Assembly (NCBI RefSeq): GCF_947493425.1
Contig: NZ_CANLRP010000036.1
Location: 1 to 57,803 of the forward strand
From: an uncultured Microscilla sp.
Lineage (GTDB): Bacteria > Bacteroidota > Bacteroidia > Cytophagales > Microscillaceae
Direction of reading: 5' to 3'
Length of the DNA: 57,803 nt
Shown here: positions 17,065 to 24,906 of the stretch, piece by piece
Numbering within the stretch: the first letter of the stretch is position 1
How the letters are laid out: each line of letters opens with the position of its first letter
Position numbers and translations under genes: made by a program
The notes under the pieces: model-generated
What the model was told of the DNA's origin: nothing
Database searches by the model: none
What the model saw: only the letters and a program-made list of their open reading frames with translations

Positions 17065-17216
17065 TAGAATATCATATTACTTCCATCCTTAAATTCTAGT
17101 AATACCCTAATATTACGACTAGCCATATGGGTACTTATTAAATCACTAAGTAAAACTTGTGAACCTGCAGATTCTTCCGTGAGTTGAGAAAAATCAGCTT
17201 TTGTTTGATTTACCAA
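17064..17216 (-). pseudogene. Short ORF, probable N-terminal remnant of the following gene
   Basis: About 50 codons from a TTG at 17216 to a TAA that overlaps the ATG of the next ORF. The frame is open upstream into the 286-residue gene but has no ATG there. The sequence (LLEFKDGSNMIF at the end) looks as if it could run on into the next ORF through a frameshift. Confidence 0.35.
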
Positions 17217-17239
17217 TATGGTCTTCTTCAGCAGATGAT

Positions 17240-17261
17240 AGCGTAAGCTTTCGCCTACGCT
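17240..17261. other. GAAA-tetraloop hairpin between immunity-like genes
   Basis: Nine paired bases close a GAAA loop on the minus strand (AGCGTAGGC-GAAA-GCTTACGCT), with one G:U pair. There is no T-run, so it is more likely an RNA-stability or recombination-border element than a terminator. Confidence 0.5.
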
Positions 17262-17292
17262 AAGGTACCTTTTGGTTGGGATAAAATTCGCC

Positions 17293-18153
17293 TTATAAAT
17301 TCTGAGTAAATGCCTCGTTAGATAAGTCTTTATGTAAACCTTTGAGCCAAGTCCTACCATCAGTTACACCATAAAATCCTCCATCTAATTGTACCATTTC
17401 TGTTAATTGGGTGTTATTCTTGTGCTTCTCAATGGCATACACTAAAGAATCAAGAACTGCTTTTACATAATCTGGATGCTGTTTATGTTGAATAGCCCAT
17501 CTTTCTGTAGGTATATTATCATACGCCAATAAAAAGTGATCTCTCAAAAAGATTTGTAAAACTTGCAAAGGATTTTCGTCTACTAATAATTGCCAGGCAT
17601 TGGCAGGACGAGCTTCCAACACAGGAGCCAATTGCTCAAGCAGCATACTCTTAAGTGGCTCAAAGTCTTCATCCATCTCCTCTATGTTTCTTCTATGAAG
17701 AGTTGCCACACCTACGTTTGCCCCTAGTTCACAAGAGATCAAACCTTTTTGGGCATATTTAACAAGCAAAGGAGGTATTAAGTGCAATTGATGTCCTTCC
17801 ATTACATCTTCTAGATCTTCGGCAAATGGCTCATACACTAAGTCATAGGGGTCACAATATATTAATTTAAATAGTAACTGAGTATCAAGACTTAATTCCC
17901 ATAACTCACAAAAAACAATACCAAAAGGTAATTCTAGTTTATCAGGGGCGAAGTTTCGTACTTCAACATCAAATCTATCTAGGTTATCTGCAGGATCACT
18001 TTCATCAAACCACTCACAAACAGATGTAATATCTTCATCAAGAAAAGCTTTTTTCCCAAATTTGTTTTTAAAGTGATCGTTAATTAGCTTCAAAGCTTCC
18101 ACACGATTTTTTTGCTTCCAAGTTTTGAATGCTATAAAAAAAATATTTGACAT
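17293..18153 (-). CDS. Probable immunity protein of the 1353-residue toxin
   Basis: A 286-residue acidic, mainly helical cytoplasmic protein with no signal peptide, starting at an ATG 14 bases after the toxin stop. Clusters of Asp/Glu (DESDPADNLDRF, EEMDEDFEPL) suit an inhibitor of a basic toxin domain. I recognise no family. Immediate downstream position, strand and low-GC composition like that of the toxin C-terminus are the evidence for immunity. Confidence 0.65.
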   Translation of the reverse strand: MSNIFFIAFKTWKQKNRVEALKLINDHFKNKFGKKAFLDEDITSVCEWFDESDPADNLDRFDVEVRNFAPDKLELPFGIVFCELWELSLDTQLLFKLIYCDPYDLVYEPFAEDLEDVMEGHQLHLIPPLLVKYAQKGLISCELGANVGVATLHRRNIEEMDEDFEPLKSMLLEQLAPVLEARPANAWQLLVDENPLQVLQIFLRDHFLLAYDNIPTERWAIQHKQHPDYVKAVLDSLVYAIEKHKNNTQLTEMVQLDGGFYGVTDGRTWLKGLHKDLSNEAFTQNL

Positions 18154-18167
18154 GTTTTATTGCATAA

Positions 18168-21100
18168 TTACCCTCCATATTTATCAGAAGGTATGTTACT
18201 AATAATGTTTTGCCTTGTATTACCAGGGTCTACTGGCATTTGCATAAATTGTGCCTTGGATATACCAGGGAAAAATGCTTTCCAAAGATCTTTTTTACTC
18301 GTTCCTCCTTTTCTGTAAGGTATATTTAGTAAATACTGCCTTGGATTATCCACTGCTAACCCACAATCTTTCATTGCCAGTACCCCTTCTTTGTATGCTT
18401 CATACTTAAGATAGTGTTTGCCATATTTTTTACTCAGTATTTCTATTTCTCGTGTATGTTTAGACAGTTCTTCGCGAATTCTTATTGCTCGTTCATAATG
18501 ATAAGGGCTTGTTGAAGAGCCTGTATAAGTCCAGCCAAACCTTTCTGCTGCCGCCGCTGAGTTAGAGTGCCCGTCACCTGTAGCAGTGGAGCTACCTACA
18601 TTTTTGTATAGTTCTTTTATATTTAGCTCTATCTTCAAGAAGTTTTCATGAATTTTAAGTTCGGCTAAATCTTTCAGGTTATATTGTTCAGCACGTTTTA
18701 CTATTTGTTTTACCAGTGTTCTTAAAAACTTTTCTGTCTTGGCTTTGTAAGCTTTTTTATCAATCTGCCCAGAACGCCATTGACCATGAGCCACTTGAAC
18801 GTCATCAAAGAATTTTGTCCTTAAATCTTGAATTTTACCTTTTACAAGGTTTGCCAAATCTCTATCTGCCTGGGAGTTCTTAATATTTTTGGCTATTTTC
18901 TCTAAGGTTTTTATTTGCCCTTGAATTTTTGAGAAAATTTCACGTTCAATTTTACTCGCCATTACAATTTTTACTCCTTTATTTTGAGTAATAGCACGAA
19001 CATGATGCGACTCTCCATTCATTGAGAAGGGCACTTTGATAGAAGCAGGTGGAGCTTGATCTTTTTGATTCTTATTATTTTTGTCTTTTTTGACGTCTTC
19101 CTTCTCTTTCCCCTTATCACCCTTCTTTTTCTTCTTAAACCCTCTCAACTTCTTCTTAATCCAAGCCATTACCTTCGCCATCAACTCATCCACTGGCTTT
19201 TTCAATCGCATCAATATCTTTTTGATGCGGGCGCTTACATTGCCCAGGCGCATCATGCGCGCCATAAAGTCGAGCAACAGGGGCACAAAGTTGGCTAAGG
19301 TGTCTTCTATAAACTTGGCGGCTTCGCCCAGCATCCCCAGGGCTATTTTACCCACCGACGATACAATATTTTGGATAATCTGCACAATGCGTTCCCAGTT
19401 GTTGATGAGCCACATGGCAAAATCATAAATCATCAAAATGGCTTGCACAATGGCCCCGGCGGGGTTCAGCATCGAGAGTATTTTAATGGTGGCTTGCTTT
19501 ACTACCGACACAATCAACCAATTCTGAATCTCGTTGATCACCATGGTTTTGATCTCCTCGGCTTTTTCTGCCAACATATCCCATACTGCCTCCACAAAAC
19601 CCTTCTCCTTGATGGCTTGCAACAGCTCCAGTCCGGCGCCTCCGGCTTCTTCGGCGCGCGCCAGGTTTTCTTCGCCCACCTCTTTGGCAATGCGGGCGCG
19701 CAGCACCGTCCAGTCGAGCCCCATGACCTGTAACACCACCGAAAAAATGCCCTTCAAATCCCATTGTTGGGGCAGGTTCAAGCCGGTGCCTGCCATTGCC
19801 CCCGTGAGCCAGGCAAAGAAACCGTTTTTGAGGTGCTTGCCAATGTTGCCCACAAAGTTGTTGAATCCCTGCCCCACGGCATCGACCATATTTTGGAAAA
19901 AGCCCATCGGATCGGTCACTATCTTGGTGAGCACCTGTTTGCCTTGGTTAATAATTTGGTCGATTTGCTCGGTGCTAAACCCACTGCTGGAGAGTACCCA
20001 CTTAAAGAACTTGTAGGCGGCATCTACCAGAAACTTCGCCAGGTTGTGCAGCAAACCCTTCAGGCGTTCCTTTATTTCGGCTATTTTTTTGTCTACCTCC
20101 TCAATGGCCTTTTTGCGGGCAGTGTCCAGGTATTTTTTCAGCTCCGCCGCTTTTTTGTTTACCTTTTGGTCGAGCTGTTGTAGTTTTTTGCTAATGTCGG
20201 CGTAGGCACGTTCGGCTACCTTCTTGAAGGCAGGGCCTTGCTTTGCCACTATTTTTTCTAAGTCTTTGTGGGCTTGTTTGATCAACGCCTTGCACGCCGT
20301 TACCTCGCGTTTTACATAGCCCAAGATATGCTTTACCTCGCGGTCTATAGTGGCAATAAATTTCTTACGTTCGTCCTCAAAAATGGCAATTACTTCGGGC
20401 AAATTGCTGGTGTCTTCAAAGGCATAGCGCACCAGGTTTACCACCAACGCCCCCGGTATCAGGTTCCAACCCGTATTGAGGTAGCGGTCGTTATGAAACT
20501 TGCTCAAGCGGGTATTTACATTTTCCGAAAATGCCGCAATTGCCTTGTCTTTTACCCGTTTAAAGCGCAGCTTTATTTCGGTGTCGAGGTCGCTCAGCTT
20601 TTTGTTTACCGTGTCGCGGGTGCGGGTATACACCGCGTCCATTTCGGTGGTGAGCCTGGCGCGCTCCATTTCGTATTGCGACTTGGCACGGTCTTGCAGC
20701 CCACGGCTCGCCTTGAGTTGCTCGTCGCGGTTTTTGCGCATTTCGCCTCGCTTGGTTTGTTCCTTGCTTTTTAGGCGGCGCCCCATCGTAGCATTGTGGC
20801 TTTGGACGGCTTTTTCTATATTGGCGGGTCCTTGGGTGGCACCTTGTTCTATGCCTTTGTCAGCGGCCTCGGCTGCTTTTAGAGGTTCGGCGCCTTCTAC
20901 ATCCTTTCGGCTAATTTCCTCGCCTTCGCCTATGCCTTCTGCCTTCCATACATTGACACTATCGGCTTTGGTCTGTTTGATCGAGGCAATGTCCTGATCG
21001 TTGATTTTTACTTCCATTGCCTTGGGGTCTACCACGGGGGTTGCTTGTATAGGGGCTTCGTTGCGCAGCGGCGTGCCAGGGTCAGGACTGTCTACATCGG

Positions 21101-22229
21101 TAGGTTCTTGCACCAGGTGGTTGTTGCGTACCTCGCCCACGGCACCCTCTATGGTTTGCCCAAAGCCCTCCAAACTTTTGATGGTACTTTGGTTAAACTT
21201 TTCCATGTACGCCTCATCTTCGAGCTGTTCTTTGGTGCTTGGTATGTTTTTCTGGGTTTCTTCCGCCAGCTTTTGCTGTGCCCCGCCTATGTCTTGGCGG
21301 TAGTTTTCTTTAGGGCGGGCGTTCATCTGGGTTTTTATGCCTGCTTTGCGTCCGTCGTTGAGTTTGTCTTGGGGTGTTTCTTGTTTGGCTTGGCGTGCCT
21401 TGCGCGACTTGGTGCCTGCGGCTTCCTTCTTTTTGGCGGCTTCGCGGGTTCGTACCGTCTTTTTTTCGTTGGCGGTGAGCCCGGCTTGGGTTGCTCCTTC
21501 TTTTTCGCCCTTAAAGGTACTCATTTCCTCGGTCATCTTACCTATCACAAGCTGCTCTTTGCCGTAGAGTTCGGGGCGACTAATGTCTATGGTGCGTTTG
21601 CCACCTTCGCCTTTTAGTTCTTGGTTTGAGCCTTGGGTAGGCACCTCTTTTTCTTTTGGTTGATCGCCATTGGGCAAACGAGGCACAGTGCCGCCATTGG
21701 GCGAAGCCTGAGTCGCAGATTTGATAGTAACCTCGCGGTCTTTTTTCTCAGGTTTGGTTTTTTTAGAGGGGGTATCCACCGTCTCCTTGTCCGAGCCAGT
21801 GTCTTTTAGCCTTGACACTTCAGAGGTTTCAGTAGTCTTATTTGGTTGTTTAAGGTCTTGTTCGAGCGTTTTTTCTATGTCTTTCTTTGGGTCTTTTTCC
21901 GGGGCTGGCTCTTTAGCCTCCTTGTCCAATTGTCGTTGTTTTTGTTCGTCCTCGTAGCGTTTTTGGTACCAAGCCAGGCGTTGGGTATACCAATTGCCTT
22001 GATTTTCCTGCTCATTTTTGGGCTTGTCTTTGGGCGTGGTACTGGTTTCGTTTTGCTTGGAGGTAGGGGCTTGCTCAGGCGTGTCGGGTGGTGTATTTTT
22101 TTGCTCGTCTTCGTACTTTTTCTTATAAAAATCAAAACGTTGCCAAAACTCTTCGGGTGAAATTTCTTCTTGCTCGTTTTTCTTTTTTTCTTTGCCCGTC
22201 AGGTGGCTATAGCGTTTTTTGTGTTCCAT
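18168..22229 (-). CDS. Large polymorphic toxin, eCIS-associated type
   Basis: A 1353-residue protein with no signal peptide. Residues 20-100 hold two copies of a W..R...Y.KKYEDEQK motif, followed by Lys/Glu/Pro-rich disorder to about 480. Long basic coiled helices cover 500-740. The conserved core includes DPMGFFQNMVDAVGQGF (775), GFFAWLTGAM (805), LNPAGAIVQA and NWERIVQ (942) to RGFKKKKKG (1036). This core is typical of proteins carrying variable C-terminal toxins, often with DUF4157, that associate with extracellular contractile injection systems. A pre-toxin segment (FSMNGESHHVRAIT) leads to an unrecognised C-terminal domain with GDGHSNSAAAAERFGW. The core is richer in GC than the C-terminus, as expected of exchangeable tips. 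No DUF4157 domain is seen. Confidence 0.8.
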   Translation of the reverse strand: MEHKKRYSHLTGKEKKKNEQEEISPEEFWQRFDFYKKKYEDEQKNTPPDTPEQAPTSKQNETSTTPKDKPKNEQENQGNWYTQRLAWYQKRYEDEQKQRQLDKEAKEPAPEKDPKKDIEKTLEQDLKQPNKTTETSEVSRLKDTGSDKETVDTPSKKTKPEKKDREVTIKSATQASPNGGTVPRLPNGDQPKEKEVPTQGSNQELKGEGGKRTIDISRPELYGKEQLVIGKMTEEMSTFKGEKEGATQAGLTANEKKTVRTREAAKKKEAAGTKSRKARQAKQETPQDKLNDGRKAGIKTQMNARPKENYRQDIGGAQQKLAEETQKNIPSTKEQLEDEAYMEKFNQSTIKSLEGFGQTIEGAVGEVRNNHLVQEPTDVDSPDPGTPLRNEAPIQATPVVDPKAMEVKINDQDIASIKQTKADSVNVWKAEGIGEGEEISRKDVEGAEPLKAAEAADKGIEQGATQGPANIEKAVQSHNATMGRRLKSKEQTKRGEMRKNRDEQLKASRGLQDRAKSQYEMERARLTTEMDAVYTRTRDTVNKKLSDLDTEIKLRFKRVKDKAIAAFSENVNTRLSKFHNDRYLNTGWNLIPGALVVNLVRYAFEDTSNLPEVIAIFEDERKKFIATIDREVKHILGYVKREVTACKALIKQAHKDLEKIVAKQGPAFKKVAERAYADISKKLQQLDQKVNKKAAELKKYLDTARKKAIEEVDKKIAEIKERLKGLLHNLAKFLVDAAYKFFKWVLSSSGFSTEQIDQIINQGKQVLTKIVTDPMGFFQNMVDAVGQGFNNFVGNIGKHLKNGFFAWLTGAMAGTGLNLPQQWDLKGIFSVVLQVMGLDWTVLRARIAKEVGEENLARAEEAGGAGLELLQAIKEKGFVEAVWDMLAEKAEEIKTMVINEIQNWLIVSVVKQATIKILSMLNPAGAIVQAILMIYDFAMWLINNWERIVQIIQNIVSSVGKIALGMLGEAAKFIEDTLANFVPLLLDFMARMMRLGNVSARIKKILMRLKKPVDELMAKVMAWIKKKLRGFKKKKKGDKGKEKEDVKKDKNNKNQKDQAPPASIKVPFSMNGESHHVRAITQNKGVKIVMASKIEREIFSKIQGQIKTLEKIAKNIKNSQADRDLANLVKGKIQDLRTKFFDDVQVAHGQWRSGQIDKKAYKAKTEKFLRTLVKQIVKRAEQYNLKDLAELKIHENFLKIELNIKELYKNVGSSTATGDGHSNSAAAAERFGWTYTGSSTSPYHYERAIRIREELSKHTREIEILSKKYGKHYLKYEAYKEGVLAMKDCGLAVDNPRQYLLNIPYRKGGTSKKDLWKAFFPGISKAQFMQMPVDPGNTRQNIISNIPSDKYGG
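19120..19419 (-). repeat. 300-bp core repeat, copy B (inside the intact toxin)
   Basis: Partner of 13691-13990. It lies immediately before the variable C-terminal part of the 1353-residue protein, where homologous recombination with copy A would swap in the deaminase-like C-terminus and LRR partner. Confidence 0.9.
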
Positions 22230-22712
22230 AGTGAAGCTGCCCCGATAATGTTGATGATTTGTGTGAATTTAATGGTTTTAGGCATATAAAAAAAGATATA
22301 ATTATTTTAATATCCGATGGTGGCTTTCTCACTGTCACCAACGATCACGTTCCTTAATGCAATGCTCCGTAGTGATTTTAGTCAAAGTTGTTTGCTGGTG
22401 ATCAGTTATTGATGAATTTAAAAACTATTTAATGGGGTGTTTAGGCGTAAAGCCGAAACACTTTTAAAAATAAAGTGAGTACGCAATTTGAATATACGCC
22501 ACTGGTTTACAGTATTTAACAAGGTGAACGATTATCGATAAATACTATTAACTACGCTTTTTATAAGTTGCTAAAAATCAACGTGATATAAAAGTGTGGT
22601 TACTTGTGAACCGAATCTACAGCTTGCTGTGATGAGCTCAACGGAGTTAAACAAGGTATACCTAGAACCTTGTCGGGGCTATGGACTATTGTTAATGTAA
22701 ACAGAAGAAATA
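22230..22712. other. Divergent intergenic region with dispersed repeats
   Basis: This 480-bp gap separates the toxin from a plus-strand gene. It contains two dispersed repeat units (22609-22642 and 22660-22680) whose reverse complements occur at 34057-34142 and 28844-28864. No TAnnTTTG element for either flanking gene was found. Confidence 0.4.
22609..22680 (-). repeat. Dispersed intergenic repeat units
   Basis: On the minus strand, 22642-22609 carries the core CACAGCAAGCTGTAG, also present twice at 34057-34142. The 21 bases 22660-22680 are the exact reverse complement of 28844-28864 (core AGCCCCGACAAGGTTC). Confidence 0.7.
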
Positions 22713-23399
22713 ATGACGCAGGCAATTAAAAAAACAACTTTGGTAGTATGGCTATGCTTGTTATGGGCAAACGTAACGATTGCTCAAAACCTACCAAAAG
22801 GACAGGTAATAAAACAACAAATCATCCAGTTTTTAGGGGGTAAAAAAGCCTTAAAAAAAGTGCGAAAGTTGAGTTATACTTTAGAAATGGGGGTGCCAGG
22901 GCAAGCCAGGTTGAGCGAAGAGGTATGGATACATTTTAAGCGAAAGCGACTTAAGAAAACATTTACCCGCCAAGGAAAAAAGGTGACACAGTACTATAAA
23001 AAGGGCAAAGCGTGGGAGGGAAGGGGCAAGCACAAGCGTTTGTTGTCGGAAGATGAGACGGATAAGCTCAGCAATGTGTTTTTTTACAATTTTTTGGGAA
23101 TGCTCACCAATCCAAAAGTACAGTGGCAGTGGCGCAAAGAAACTACTTACCAAAACCAAAAGGTGGCCATTGTAAAAGCGTCAGATGCTACTCATCGCCT
23201 GGACTTATTTGTAGCAGCCAGTGGTAAAATATTAACTACTGGTATGCCCAACCCAAAAAATGGTGAATATGAGGTGCTGGCCGATGAACTGGAGTATGTA
23301 AATATAGGCAAAGGAGTAAAGTTTCCGTTGGTATTTAAGGTATATAGCAACGGTGTGCTGGTATACAAGGGAAGGTTTAAGCATATAAAGGTATTTTAG
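22713..23399 (+). CDS. Exported protein of unknown function, LolA-like fold possible
   Basis: A 228-residue protein with a signal peptide (residues 1-24, ending TIAQ) and a basic mature part. The strand-rich pattern, with alternating EVWIHFKRKRL, YYKKGKAWEG and a late KFPLVFKVYSNG, is reminiscent of LolA/outer-membrane lipoprotein-sorting-like proteins common in Bacteroidota, but the resemblance is weak. It is convergent with the next minus-strand gene, 20 bases away. Confidence 0.6.
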   Translation: MTQAIKKTTLVVWLCLLWANVTIAQNLPKGQVIKQQIIQFLGGKKALKKVRKLSYTLEMGVPGQARLSEEVWIHFKRKRLKKTFTRQGKKVTQYYKKGKAWEGRGKHKRLLSEDETDKLSNVFFYNFLGMLTNPKVQWQWRKETTYQNQKVAIVKASDATHRLDLFVAASGKILTTGMPNPKNGEYEVLADELEYVNIGKGVKFPLVFKVYSNGVLVYKGRFKHIKVF

Positions 23400-23419
23400 A
23401 GCAATAATCACAGTAAAGT

Positions 23420-23830
23420 TTATTTGCGAGGTTTTATAACAAAAGATCTGCTCATTACTCGGTCATCTTTATAAGCTGCATCTATCACAAAACGCAATTT
23501 TTTGCGAAAGCAAGTGCGGAGCTTCTTTAAGTATTCACCAGCAATGGTTTGGGAGGCATCGCGTGCCTTAAGTTTGGTGGGTAAGGCTATAAAACGCAGA
23601 GATTGCACTGTCCCTTTGGGCTTTAGCTTAAACGTAACAAGCAACAAGGTACCTGGCTGTAGTTGCTCGAACACATCTTTAGGCAATACTTTGTGAATGA
23701 TTTGATCTACTTTTGTTGGGTTCTTTAAGCGTATTTCGGGCAGGTTTTCGCTCCCTACTGATGTTGTTTGGGCAAAGCTGGTAGCCCTAACAAACTGGAT
23801 GCAGAAGATAGCTAAAATGAGTAGACGCAT
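23420..23830 (-). CDS. Small exported protein, unknown function
   Basis: A 136-residue protein with a signal peptide (residues 1-20, cleavage after FAQ) and a basic mature domain with one late cysteine. The stretch PGTLLLVTFKLKPKGTVQSL recalls TonB-C/energy-transducer-like domains. Its ATG is only 3 bases from the stop of the IQAK-motif gene, so the two are almost certainly co-translated. An envelope partner or immunity role is possible but unproven. Confidence 0.6.
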   Translation of the reverse strand: MRLLILAIFCIQFVRATSFAQTTSVGSENLPEIRLKNPTKVDQIIHKVLPKDVFEQLQPGTLLLVTFKLKPKGTVQSLRFIALPTKLKARDASQTIAGEYLKKLRTCFRKKLRFVIDAAYKDDRVMSRSFVIKPRK

Positions 23831-23833
23831 GGG

Positions 23834-24718
23834 TTATTTTTTCTTTTCTAAAACTTTTCTAATAATATCAAAAGTTGCTTCAGGCCCTTCATTAGTTTTT
23901 GGGTCATCATATACATTATTTTTTCCATCCTTTTTATTAAGGGTTTCCCAATACTTTCTGAAGTTTTCGACTAGTTGCAAATACTCAGCCTTTTGTTCAG
24001 GGGTAAAACTAGTTTTGTTCATAACAAGTGAAAAGTCTGGACCATCATCTAACAAGCCATAAATAAACTTCATTAAACCTTCTTGTCCTGGTAGTTCTCC
24101 AGCACCTGTTTCATCTAATATGCTGATGAGTGCTTTGAAAAAGCGTGCCTCAAATTCTTTATTAGATGCCCCCGGAATATTTTGTGCCCCTGGTTTTTTA
24201 AGCATGTTTTCATAGCCATAATGCTCAGATTGGTAGGCATGAAAAAACTCTTCCATGAATGCATAGTCATCATTGAGGGCAGCTGTTGAATAAAATGCGA
24301 TAGTACCGCCGCCTTGTTTTCCTGGAATAAACCCACCTCTTGACTTGATACCACCCATTTGTAGGTAGTAAGTAAAGCCAGAAGTAGATAATCTATCGTG
24401 AATAACTTCAAAATAAGCGTTTTTCTGTTTTACACTATCTATCTTGTCTGTAAATGCTTGCTTATCGGTTGTATTAAGCTTAGAATCATCAAATTTAGCT
24501 TGTATAGGGGTGTTATTTTTAGCAGCATTGCTGCGTTGTATTGGGCGTTGTTTTGCTTGAATGACTGGTAATTTTCCTTGTTTGCTTTGAATAGGTTGAA
24601 GAGGCTTTCCTTCAGAACCTTTGGCTTGGATAATTGCCGCTTTTTTTTTCTTATTCTTTTTGTCCTGGCCATTTGTCGTTTGTATAGAGGATGGGTTTTG
24701 TGTCTTTTTTTGTTGCAT
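23834..24718 (-). CDS. IQAK-motif protein, candidate injection-system cargo
   Basis: I take the ATG at 24718 (MQQKKTQNP), giving 294 residues. The N-terminal 80 residues are disordered and Lys/Gln-rich, with repeated I-Q-A/S-K units (AIIQAKG, PIQSKQ, VIQAKQ, PIQAKF). Such units often precede DUF4157 or toxin domains in eCIS-associated proteins. The C-terminal domain (90-290) contains FMEEFFHAYQSEHYG, which resembles a zincin-type helix (HExxH family) but lacks the first histidine. No signal peptide. The next gene, 3 bases away, encodes an exported protein. The cargo role is inferred from the motifs and the nearby toxin locus. Confidence 0.6.
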   Translation of the reverse strand: MQQKKTQNPSSIQTTNGQDKKNKKKKAAIIQAKGSEGKPLQPIQSKQGKLPVIQAKQRPIQRSNAAKNNTPIQAKFDDSKLNTTDKQAFTDKIDSVKQKNAYFEVIHDRLSTSGFTYYLQMGGIKSRGGFIPGKQGGGTIAFYSTAALNDDYAFMEEFFHAYQSEHYGYENMLKKPGAQNIPGASNKEFEARFFKALISILDETGAGELPGQEGLMKFIYGLLDDGPDFSLVMNKTSFTPEQKAEYLQLVENFRKYWETLNKKDGKNNVYDDPKTNEGPEATFDIIRKVLEKKK

Positions 24719-24745
24719 TTGTTTCTTTATATTGTGTAATAAGTA

Positions 24746-24753
24746 CAAAAATA
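24746..24753 (-). promoter_or_regulatory. Possible -7 element for the IQAK-motif gene
   Basis: Minus-strand TATTTTTG matches TAnnTTTG, 27 bases before the chosen ATG at 24718. No -33 box is obvious. It supports the shorter start over the one at 24748. Confidence 0.35.
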
Positions 24754-24875
24754 AATTTTCAAAATAATACTATAAATCTTTTAATCATTTAATTTAGGTT
24801 GTATTGTTAAATGCACCTTTGTACAAAGGTTACCAAAAGCCCTCGTTTCATTACCCTGGTTTACCCAAAAACAAG

Positions 24876-24883
24876 TATATTTG
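24876..24883 (+). promoter_or_regulatory. -7 promoter element, dprA
   Basis: TATATTTG fits TAnnTTTG and lies 23 bases before the ATG at 24907. It supports that start and not the upstream in-frame ATG at 24811. Confidence 0.5.
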
Positions 24884-24906
24884 TCTACTCAAATCCAACT
24901 CTTTGC

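Noticed and set aside
19056..19428. Plus-strand open frames over the core repeat (and the equivalents at 13594-14016)
   Set aside because: They recur in both core copies only because they are antisense to a conserved coding region. The minus-strand frame is the real one.
3953..22229. eCIS structural genes (tube, sheath, baseplate, AAA ATPase)
   Set aside because: None seen here or elsewhere in the window. The injection-system link rests only on the toxin core and the IQAK motifs.
23834..24718. Active zinc metalloprotease in the IQAK-motif protein
   Set aside because: The helix reads EEFFHAYQ and lacks the first His of HExxH, so catalysis cannot be claimed.
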